From Mesostigma viride (taxonomy: Eukaryota > Streptophyta > Mesostigmatophyceae > Mesostigmatales > Mesostigmataceae): a stretch of 64,000 nucleotides of DNA. The position numbers and the translations under genes were made by a program. The DNA lies in assembly GCA_009746045.1 (NCBI GenBank), contig RPFO01000645.1:568185-632184 (forward strand), read 5' to 3'. The notes under the pieces are model-generated. The model made no database searches, had not been told where the DNA came from, and saw only the letters and a list, made by a program, of their open reading frames with translations. How positions within the stretch are numbered: position 1 is the first letter of the stretch; every line of letters begins with the position of its first letter. Below are positions 47,750 through 64,000 of this stretch, piece after piece.

Positions 47750-48007
47750 GCAATGTTAGCAAAGCGCCCCTGGGCATAGCTTGATAGATCATGGGGATGC
47801 AGGTGCCCTGGTGCACCTAGCTAGAGCAAGGGTCGTTTACATTCCCACCCTTGCAGGAAGTAGCTTAGAATGTATTATAGGCCATATGCCCCTTCTCAAG
47901 GGCTATGTGCTACATACACTCCCAACGGAGTCATGTTCCTAATTAATTAATTAATTAATTAATTAATTAATTAATTAATTAATTAATTAATTAATTAATT
48001 AATTAAT
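47750..48007 (+). mobile_element. LINE 3'-end fragment, family B, with 67-bp TTAA tail
   Basis: Same UTR as 44397-44628. The tail (47941-48007) is a pure AATT/TTAA tract, the longest in the window, and is immediately followed by the next LINE fragment. Confidence 0.8.
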
Positions 48008-48395
48008 CCTGACCTGGCCTGGCCCCAAGGACATTCCTAGCTAGAAAGCTGGGTAAACCTGCCATGAACTACATCCAGATGTTGCTGGCCGACCTAGTGG
48101 TCCCAGCTCAGTCTGAACACCGCATTCACTCCCTCTCTCTTGCTTTGACTGCTATGCAGAACAAGAAGAGGTGGCAGAAGATATTGTTCAGGCTCACACG
48201 CCAGCCCCTGTGGGCAAGCCCCCTCCCCCCAAGCGGAAGGGGCGCTTTGCTGGGTATAGCGTAGTTAGGATTTTCTCTACTAGATAGCTCAGAGTACCTT
48301 AGCTTAGTTCGATTCCGCGGCTTCGCCCACCTCCACCCAGCCAGCAAGGAATATGTGCTAGCTACATGATCTCCCAACGGAGTCATTAATTCAAT
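48008..48395 (+). pseudogene. LINE RT C-terminus plus 3' UTR
   Basis: NYIQMLLADLVVPAQSEHR from 48067, then a Lys/Arg/Pro-rich end near 48240, aligning with the minus-strand copy at 7561-7760. The 3' UTR matches 7430-7560 and ends with CTCC-CAAC-GGAG and a short TAATT tail at 48383-48395. Confidence 0.7.
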
Positions 48396-48720
48396 CCTCC
48401 CCATGCAAGGTCCATGGGGAAGCGACGCAGATCAAATCACCCGGCAGTTAGCTGCGCCAGTCGCGCTCGGTGGCCTCCTTGCGCTGGGCATCCAGCTCCT
48501 AGGAGCTTCGTGGTGGCGATGGCGTCGATCGGCGGTTGAGGCACCGCGCTTGGGACTTGACCAGGTCGGCCCAAGTGTGCACGGGGGGGGGGCTCCTCCG
48601 CACGCCCAGCGGGCGCTGGGCGGAGATGATGGCCGCGTCTTTGCAGCAATCTCGGGCGCACCTGCATATTATAAGGCCAAGGCCTCGATTCTCGTAGCTA
48701 GCATGTAGTCTGCTTAGCCA
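48396..48720 (-). pseudogene. ORF1-like fragment
   Basis: The minus strand matches the middle of the ORF1-like gene. HTWADLVKSQARC aligns with SYADLLRSATAS at about 6300, and the nearby CAGCTCCTaGGAGCTTCGTG block on the plus strand aligns with 6231-6250. Frames are broken. Confidence 0.5.
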
Positions 48721-49146
48721 GGCCTCGTCGATAGCTCCTTGAGGTACGTCCTGCACCACCATGCTCTCTGATGCAGCTGTTGCAGGCGAGCGAGGATGGA
48801 TGAATGACAGCATGAGTGAATTGATTCATGAATGACCACCACCAGGGGGCATACTGATGCACGCTGCGCATGATACAGACGCACTTTTTTTTGTTTTTAT
48901 GTGTTAGATATACCAGCTATCTTCATACTAATGTTCATCTTAATGTGAGTAGTGCACGGTACTCCGCTGCATGGCCCCACACATGGCCAGTATGCAAACC
49001 ACTACTCACATCAGGGACAGCAAAATAAACTAATGCCAGTGGTTTACCCTGCGCCAGCCATGTTGATGGCTTTGAAATGTAAACAAATCACTGCTCACAG
49101 CTGTGCAAGCGTACACCTGCTTATAATTTAAGCTCAATCATGCCGC
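48721..49146. other. 3' flank of GH13 gene
   Basis: AT-rich spacer that includes the GH13 gene's 3' untranslated region. No gene, RNA or clear poly(A) hexamer is identified. Confidence 0.4.
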
Positions 49147-56997
<7,851 letters not shown>

Positions 56998-57609
56998 TCT
57001 AACTTATAAACAAGATGAGGCGCGCTGATAACATTCGATTCTCCTGCTCGCCACCTTCTAAACGTAGGTTTCTGGCGCAGGCCTCGTCAAGGCAAACGAG
57101 GCCACGCTTCGATTGTAGTCACAACCGCAATTATCCCAATGCCCATCTAAAATCGCGACAACTGTATTACAAGATCTGGTCGTCAATGTAATGAATATCG
57201 AAGCAGCACTTCACGAGCTGATCTGATCAGAGTCGCCGAAACAAAGAAAACGCGAGTATATCCCAATGTTCTATGTTTCCATCCTCTGTCCGTAGTGTCA
57301 AATGTCCTGCTTGGCGCGTGTTTTGAGCTCAATCAGTATGTATGTTGTAATGGCGCAACGTGAAGGCGGTCGCGGTCTGGCGCACTACCATTCACTTGTC
57401 ATAAACATGTCAAGCCAGCGACTTCTCACCCGCCATGCAGCATGCTAAGGTCTTATTAGCATGGCAGGACATGTAGCTCATCCCCGTCACTAACCTGTCG
57501 CCAGGCGGCGCATGCGTGCGTTCCGCGGCTAGGATGCTCTGATGAATTTTACTGCGGACTTCCGCATGGTCTGCTTACTCTGCTGACAACAACCTCGGAT
57601 TACTATCCC
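56998..57609. promoter_or_regulatory. Divergent promoter region between GH13 and LOTUS genes
   Basis: About 610 bases separate the GH13 ATG from the proposed ATG of the LOTUS gene. No gene or repeat is recognised. If the LOTUS first exon is wrong the region extends to 57982. Confidence 0.4.
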
Positions 57610-60600
57610 ATGGAGGTATGCGCAACGAAACCCGGGGCGATGCTTGTGCCAGTGATTTGCAGTTCAATTAATGTTCTCATATTTTTGCTCAGTTATCATT
57701 ACTAGAATAGGTGTTGCGGGGACCCACCTTGTATACATGATCAACCCTGGTGGCTACGTACGTTATCTCGATATCTGGGCATTCTCCGTCGGCCATCGCG
57801 TTTGGTGACGGGCTGAACGACTGGCTTCTCTGGTAGAACGTCGGCCGGCTTCGTTGGGTCTGGCATCACTTCTTGTAGCATTAATATGCGCAGTGTTTTC
57901 TGTTCTCGTGGATGTCGAATTCCCCACGTTTCGCTCACCGAGTCGGCTTAGCGGTCTGGCTTTCTTTTACCTTTGGTTGCAGTTTCGAGAGACCCCCGGA
58001 GTCGGCAACGGGAAGTTCAGTGACGAGGTCTGGAGCGCGTTCAAGACTTTCCTGTTGTCAGCGGAGGGGCACTACAAAGTCTCGGGGCTCGGGCGAGGCG
58101 GAGGATCCCGGTAATTAGCGCGCTAGCAATTATCCCATCCGGGGTGGCTGGCTGCTAGTACCGCAATTCTCGTGCACGGAGCCCTCAGCATTTGTGCCGA
58201 TGTCCGGCTTATGATGCTTGCTAGAGTGACCTGCTGGCTTCGCCCAGCCGAAAATGGCTGACCGAGCAGCGACCAACCCACGTGCAACCCACATTTTAGT
58301 GTCCTAGCAACCTACCAACCCACATGCCTCCCGCAGTTTAGTGTGGTGCTGGATTGGGCGTACCTTGGGGACCCGCCCGCTCTTGGCCGTCTTTTCCTGT
58401 TTTCTTTCTGGATTCGTCGCGTACTCCGATTGGATCTCCCTGAAGTCGGCGATGTGCACTGAGCCTCAATTAAAGCAAAGCAAAGTAGATTTTTTCTCCC
58501 ATGCTTCTGCCGCTCACACATGTCCAATTGGTGTGCACCGTCCTCTTCCTTGCTTGGTCTTGTTGGGCATGTGCCGCTGTCTTTAGATCATGTCGGTCAC
58601 CCGCTGATCTCCGACTGCTTGCCAGCGTGCGCCAATAACCGTTTGCCACATGGCCGTACACGTGGTGGCCAGTAGCCATTGTACTAGTTTTTGTCTTGTT
58701 GCACGTGAAATGGCTGGATGGGGCTGGTTTGCTCTGATTCACAGGGCAGCACCGTGCATGGCCTGGCGCGCAAGGAGTTCTGTCACTAGGGAACACCGCA
58801 TGTATTGCACTGCAGCCTGTTTTTCTACCAGACTCGTCTCCTTAATTCTCAGGGGCCGAGAATTAAAGTTGTTATGAGTAGAAGGCATGCCTGGGGAGAG
58901 CGAATGTCGGGCGCATGGACTTGCGTGGATGGCTCACGTGGCATGAGGGCCGTGCAGGTGGAACAACGTTTTCACGATCCAACCCCCATAGAACTGCCCT
59001 CAGCAGCGAGCAGTGGGGCAGCAAGGGGGGGAAATTTTTGGCATGCAAAGGAGGCTGGCAGTGTGCAGTCTTGTCGTGTGCTTTGTTTTGAGCCAGCCAT
59101 GTCAACCGGCATCAGCCCATGTCGGCCCATATCAGCGCGTGTTAGCCCGTGCCAGCCCGTGTTATCCAGGCCGAGGCGCCCACACCTGTACGCATTTGTC
59201 AAGAGGAAAGCATGGCCTGGCACGTGCCTCCACTATTGAGCAATATCGGGTACAGCCCGTTTGCGTGCAAGTGCGGGCGTGATGGCACGGGTGGAGCCCC
59301 CGCCTGTGTGCCAGCAAGCACTGGCTTGCGGGACTGCCGGCTGACAATATTGCTTGTATCCGGCACGAGCAGACCATGCCTCAAAATTTGTTGGCTGGGT
59401 ATGTCGCAGGCTGCGTCGGCGCGTGGGTTGACCTTTGTTGGGAGTGCCTGCAAGTCATTCCTTGCAGGCCAAGCCCCACATCCTTGGGCTCCTAGCCTTC
59501 AGCCCTCAGCCCTCGACTCCCAGCTCTTAGCCCTCATCTCTTAGCTTTCAGCCCTCACCCCTGCGCGCACAAAAACAAAGATGGCATTCCTCCTCACTCG
59601 CATGTCTCACGGTGCCGCGTTTCCCCCTGCCGGCTGGTTGGCCCCTTGCGGGCCGCGGGCGACAGCAAGACATTCATCAAGGTGCTCCACGAGGAAGGCC
59701 CGCCCGCCCTGCAGCGGCTCAGCCCCCAGGACCTGAACGAGCTCATCTCGCTGTCGGTGGCCAAGAACTGGCTGAGTGAGCAGTATGACTGGGGCGGTGT
59801 TTGCGTGCACATATCAGAGTCTATCGTCCAAGGGAACGGGGGGTGGGTACCCGCGTCACTGGGGGCATCTGCCAGCCAACCGCCGACACCGGCGACGACA
59901 CCCTCTGGACATTGGCCACCGCACATGCCAGGGGTGGCGGGGTCCTCACCCCGCACGCCCCTGCCGAGCTACATGGACGTGCCACCTGTCACGATGCCGC
60001 GGCTGATCAAGGTCCAGGTGGACAAGATGAAGGACTGGCTGGAATGGACGGTGGAGAAGGCGGGCAGCGGGGGCTACCCGCTGAGCCGGGTGCCCATCGA
60101 CTACAAGCAGCGGTTCGACGAGAAGCTCGACTACAAGTCGATCGGTGTGCGGCAGCTCAAGGACCTCGTGGGATACATGTCCGACGTGGTCACTCTATCA
60201 GTCGTTGCGGAGGTACCCACGCTATTCCACAAGACCAAGAAGCTGCCCGTCAAGCGGGACATCTCCCCACCCAAGAAGCCGGTGCCCACCGGGTGGGGAA
60301 CGCCAGCGAGTGCCAACCCAGCCCCGAATCCTTGGGCCAACGTGCCCCTAGGGGGCGCCAATGGGTCAACCCCGAGAGGCTCGGACCGCGGCAGCACGGG
60401 CACCCCCATGGGGGCGTCAAGCACAGGGACACCTGGCAGCCGGCCGGGCCCCGCCGGGCCCAGGCGCGTGGCGACCGGATGGGAGAGCGATGACTCGTCG
60501 GGGCATGACTTCATCCCCACGGTATGGGACTGTGCGGCGCGGCCCAAGCCGTCCGTGACCCCCTGCGCTGAGCCCTACGTGCGCAAGCTGCGGCGGTGGC

Positions 60601-62289
60601 TCCCGAAAGCGATCAAGCGCGCGGGCAAGGACGGCTTCACGATGAGCGGCATACCCATGGCGTACGCCACCGAGTTTGGGGAGCCGCTGGACTTGGACAA
60701 GGCGGGGGTGAAGAAGCTGGCGGAAATTGTGGACATGGTGGGCGACCTGTTCGACAAGGTGGGTGGCAGGGTTGTTTGACAAGGTGGGCGGGATGGGGTG
60801 GCAGATTTGTTTGATGAGGTGGGCGAGGTAGGGTGGCAGATTTGTTTGACGAGGTGGGCGGGGTGGGCTGGAAGATTTGTTTAACAAGTTGGGTGGGGTG
60901 GGGTGGCGGATTGGTTAAACAAGTTGGGTGGGGTGGGGTGGCAGAGTTGTTTGACAAGACGGGCCGGGTGGGGTGGCCAATTTGTTTGACAAGGTATGTG
61001 TTTTTATGGCAAGTTTTGTCGGACCAAAGGCAGGTGTGTGGGCATTGATGTTGTTGAAGTGGAGCGAGCAAAGCCAAGGGTGCGGCATCAGAGTGCGTAT
61101 GGTGGCTTGGCACCGGGCTGCTACCCATTTGTGTTGCAAGTGGGAGCCTTTTGTTTACGAGTCTCTGGCGGTTTTAAGGAGGTGCATGTCCCACCCCATC
61201 ATCCGCACATGTCATATCCTGTGAAGCAGTGCGCATCTCACCGATGTGGGGAGCATCCCACTCATGAATCGCCGTGTGGGGCACATCCCACTCACAATAA
61301 GCCGTGTGGGGCACATCCCACTCACAATGAGCCGTGTGGTGTGCTGCCCCTCTGGTTTGCACGTGCAGGTGTTTGAGAAAGGTCACTACGTGCTGCGGTT
61401 GCCAGAGAAACCGGCGCCCAGCAAGCCGCGGCCACCGCGGCCGGTCGAACCGGGGGAGGTGACCGTGCTCAATCGCGCCCCACCACAGCCGCCGCAGCCA
61501 TCCTCAGCAAGGAGCGGCGCAGGGCGCGGCCTGGGTGCTGGTGGCAGCATCGGGCCCATGCCCGAGGCCACGCTGGCGCTGCGGGAGGAGCTGGTTGACA
61601 ACGTGGCAGCTCTCCTGCGCATCCACATGGCGGGGGTGGACCCCCAGCGGGGCCGCAAGGTGGCGGACTTGGAGCGCATTTACCAAGACGAGATGGGGAA
61701 GCCGCTAGATTATGCGGCTGCAGGGTTTGGCAGCGTTATCGATCTTCTGGGGGAGGACCAGATCGCAGAGGTGTGCCGCACGGAGCCCCGTCCCTGGGGG
61801 GGTGGCATCATGTACCCTGTGACAGGTGACAGCAGGGCAGCTGCGGTGCGTGATGAGCCCAGGAGCGGCGGGGGAGGGTCGGGGGGGGTGACTCCAGCAG
61901 CATCACCCATGGCACCAGGGCCGGCAGGGAATGGTGGGTGCAACTCTGCAGGTGGCCCGAATGGGTATGGCCTGAATAGGTTTGCCCAAAATGGCTATGC
62001 CCAACATTCCTATGGCCAAAATGGCCATGCCCAAAATGCTGCCCCGGATGGCTATGGCGCGCATGGCTATGCCCAAAATGGCCGTCAGCAGTCGGTACAA
62101 ACACAGATTCTACCGGCCAGCGCGGCCCTACCCAATAAGCCTGTCGCTTGGACAGGCAAGCTTAATGGGCCGGGCCTGGACCCGCCTGGAGAGGAGGCAC
62201 CCACGCAACCGTGGGGGCAGTGGCAACCAACAGGCCATGGTGCGGTGGAGGACGAGGTTCAGCTTGCGGATCTGCTTCTGCATGACTGA
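57610..62289 (+). CDS. Multi-LOTUS (OST-HTH) domain protein
   Basis: LOTUS domains bind RNA (G-quadruplexes) or Vasa-type helicases in post-transcriptional control. Exons: 57610-57615 (only ATGGAG, inferred), 57983-58110, 59666-60758, 61369-62289; about 715 aa. Exons 3 and 4 are solid; the first two rest on phase and splice sites only. An unassigned N-terminal domain (DEVWSAFKTFLLSAEGHY, KTFIKVLHEEGPPALQRLSP) is followed by LOTUS 1 at about 160-235 (YPLSRVPIDYKQRFDEKLDY), LOTUS 2 at 347-425 (MSGIPMAYATEFGEPLDLDK) and a diverged LOTUS 3 at 477-560 (DLERIYQDEMGKPLDYAAAG). Linkers are Pro/Gly/Ser-rich. Residues 590-640 form a Tyr/Asn/Gln/Gly-rich tract of NGYAQ-like repeats. An overlapping frame runs past the stop to 62371 (LLIDAGYATESEGGERFIKV), so the C-terminus may be different. 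Confidence 0.7.
59105..59170 (+). repeat. Short diverged repeats in LOTUS intron 2
   Basis: Six rough copies of a 10-base GTNNGCCCGT-type unit. A second small array built on AGCCCTCA lies at 59488-59562. The rest of the 1.5-kb intron (58111-59665) holds nothing recognised. Confidence 0.5.
60751..61000 (+). repeat. Array of eight splice-donor copies in LOTUS intron 3
   Basis: Exon 3 ends TTCGACAAG before GTGGGTGGC (60758/60759). Downstream come seven further units of about 24-36 bases that keep the junction: TTTGACAAGGTGGGC, TTTGATGAGGTGGGC, TTTGACGAGGTGGGC, TTTAACAAGTTGGGT, TTAAACAAGTTGGGT, TTTGACAAGACGGGC and TTTGACAAGGTATGT. The last has a near-ideal donor. Use of any downstream donor would include an in-frame stop (GTTTGA) right after the first. 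Confidence 0.9.
61228..61350 (+). repeat. Tandem repeat, about 33-bp unit, end of LOTUS intron 3
   Basis: Three to four copies around GTGTGGGGCACATCCCACTC, stopping about 20 bases before the acceptor of exon 4. Confidence 0.85.
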
Positions 62290-62479
62290 GCCTCCAAGGT
62301 TGCTCATCGACGCGGGCTACGCTACTGAAAGTGAAGGGGGGGAGCGGTTCATCAAGGTCTACCTGCTTTAAAGTTGTGACAAAACGGGGTGTTACAGCCT
62401 TTAGTAGAGACATTCTTGAGGTTCCGTAAGGTAATTGTGGGCACCTGGAAGCATGCTCAGAAATTTCTATGGAGTAACC

Positions 62480-62734
62480 AGTATCGTGAATGAATTAATT
62501 AAACATGTGCTCCCGTTGGGGAGTCACGTAGCACCAGAGTGCTTTTAATCCCTGAGTGTGCAAAGCGGGAAGGGGGCAGAGACCCCCCCCTTCCCTCATG
62601 CCACAGGGTGCACAGTCGAACCCATCGAAACGGCATCGATCCCTTGTGGTGCAATATGACCTGTGTTTACATTGCATTACTATATCAAGGAGACAACAAT
62701 ATGGTGACGCGAGCAAACAGGCCGTGCTAGGCGA
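62480..62734 (-). mobile_element. LINE 3'-end fragment, family A
   Basis: Tail at 62488-62501, hairpin (CTCCC-CAAC-GGGAG) just inside, then a diverged version of the 5400-5610 UTR. 62290-62479 is the LOTUS gene's 3' flank. Confidence 0.65.
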
Positions 62735-63170
62735 GGCACATAGCTATGTAGGCCGGCACCTGCTTACGTGGGCCGGGCCCAGCAATGCTCGCCGCCGCAA
62801 GGCCCACACCTTCAAAGAACAGCTAGTAGCAGACATGGGGGGGCTAGGCCTCTCCGTGATTTGGAACAAGATGATGGACAAGGCCAAGTGGGCCCATGCA
62901 GGTTATAGAGGACAACGAACCCCCTCCCGTGGGGAAGCGCCCGCATGTGCATTGGGAGGCACGCCAGACAGGTCCCCTAGGGTAGAGAGCTTAGACTAAT
63001 TGTTGTAGATAGATGTTGTAGATCGATGTTGTAGATAGATTAGCCCGGTAAGTAAGTAAGTACTTGCGTGTCATGCGCAAAGGCATGCCACGGAGTACTA
63101 TGCTAATCTCATTAGAAAAATAATTACACAAAAGCTTAAACAAATATGCATCATCCCCCAACCGTTAAGC
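62735..63170 (+). pseudogene. LINE RT C-terminal fragment
   Basis: YVGRHLLTWAGPSNARRRKA, then TFKEQLVADMGGLGLSVIWN, matching the minus-strand copy at 4526-4700. The frame stops at about 62999. The UTR that follows (TAGATAGATGTTGTAGAT repeats) also matches that copy's UTR, up to a GTAAGTAAGTA stretch near 63050. Confidence 0.65.
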
Positions 63171-63171
63171 A

Positions 63172-63370
63172 CTAGATGGGGATGTAATCCTCATCCGAGC
63201 TGTCCTCTACTGTAATGGCAGACGAGGCGGTAGTATAGCGGCTATCCTCAGGACCAATAACCTCCTCCTGCGGACTTCTACCCTGGCTAGCAACGGGCCG
63301 CGGGGCCCGTGGGGAGAAAACAGGAGCATACCCCTCGGGAAGGTGCTTATCGCCCGGTAGGACTGTTTGC
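63172..63370 (-). pseudogene. Unidentified protein C-terminus, probably from a mobile element
   Basis: The minus-strand frame ends [12 protein letters not shown] and reads [20 protein letters not shown] upstream of that, before running into the CCAT array. The acidic tail looks like real protein sequence, but I do not recognise the family. It sits between a LINE UTR and a LINE-derived microsatellite, so it is most likely transposon-derived. Confidence 0.3.
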
Positions 63371-63396
63371 TTACTAGCCCGGTAGGACTGTTTGCA

Positions 63397-64000
63397 CCCA
63401 TCCATCCATCCATCCATCCATCGATCCATCCATCCATCCATCCATCCATCCATCCATCCATCCATCCATCCATCCATCCATCCATCCATCCATCCATCCA
63501 TCCATCCATCCATCCATCCATCCATCCATCCATCCATCCATCCATCCATCCATCCATCCATCCATCCATCCATCCATCCATCCATCCATCCATCCATCCA
63601 TCCATCCATCCATCCATCCATCCATCCATCCATCCATCCATCCATCCATCCATCCATCCATCCATCCATCCATCCATCCATCCATCCATCCATCCATCCA
63701 TCCATCCATCCATCCATCCATCCATCCATCCATCCATCCATCCATCCATCCATCCATCCATCCATCCATCCATCCATCCATCCATCCATCCATCCATCCA
63801 TCCATCCATCCATCCATCCATCCATCCATCCATCCATCCATCCATCCATCCATCCATCCATCCATCCATCCATCCATCCATCCATCCATCCATCCATCCA
63901 TCCATCCATCCATCCATCCATCCATCCATCCATCCATCCATCCATCCATCCATCCATCCATCCATCCATCCATCCATCCATCCATCCATCCATCCATCCA
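63397..64000 (+). repeat. (CCAT)n microsatellite, more than 600 bp
   Basis: Nearly pure CCAT (one GATC variant at about 63421), running off the window. It directly follows CGGTAGGACTGTTTGCACCC, the same words that precede a six-copy (CCAT) block in the LINE 3' UTR at 4318-4365 (minus strand), so the array probably grew inside a LINE 3' UTR. Asp-Gly-Trp-Met open frames are artefacts. Confidence 0.95.

Noticed and set aside
59646-59665. LOTUS gene starting at 59646
   Set aside because: The codon there is TTG, not ATG; an upstream exon spliced at 59666 fits the phase better.
63172-63997. Long Asp-Gly-Trp-Met open frames
   Set aside because: Translation of a tetranucleotide repeat; all frames stay open because CCAT has no stop.

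Overview
The window comes from a eukaryotic nuclear genome. Its five recognisable genes are green-lineage types: a GNOM-like ARF-GEF, a plant STICHEL/DnaX-like AAA+ protein, a hydroxyproline arabinosyltransferase, a GH13 alpha-glucanase with a transit-peptide-like N-terminus and a multi-LOTUS protein. Four of them are broken by many GT-AG introns. The rest is LINE debris, DNA-transposon remnants and very long microsatellites. A green or streptophyte alga is the most likely source; I cannot name the species. The ARF-GEF is followed by an AATAAA poly(A) hexamer. I rebuilt the gene models by eye from conserved family sequence plus splice sites and codon phase, so exon edges in conserved stretches are good and first exons are weaker.

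Layout: 1-1454, nothing recognised. 1455-3245 (+), intronless HPAT-like gene. 3246-8070, AT-rich spacer, then a nest of 5'-truncated LINE copies and half-LINEs. 8809-27769 (-), a 20-exon, about 1730-aa GNOM-type ARF-GEF. 27770-28442, shared divergent promoter region. 28443-40955 (+), a 10-exon, about 1228-aa DnaX/STICHEL-like protein. 41411-48720, a second transposon nest (LINE ORF1-like pseudogene, hAT transposase fragment, several LINE 3' ends, a reverse-transcriptase fragment with YADD). 49147-56997 (-), a 5-exon GH13 enzyme of about 618 aa, with a 1.3-kb long-TIR element in its last intron. 56998-57609, second divergent promoter region. 57610-62289 (+), LOTUS-domain gene. 62480-64000, more LINE 3' ends and a (CCAT)n array that runs off the window.

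The genes look like unrelated housekeeping functions (Golgi glycosylation, vesicle traffic, clamp-loader-like ATPase, glucan metabolism, RNA regulation); I see no operon-like system. Two patterns stand out. First, at least ten of about 35 introns carry one or more echoes of their own 5' splice junction (the last exon bases plus the GT donor) repeated downstream, in several cases as a full minisatellite. Second, the dispersed repeats resolve into LINE and ORF1-only half-LINE copies that end in a short, covarying hairpin followed by a TTAA/TAAT repeat tail instead of poly(A).
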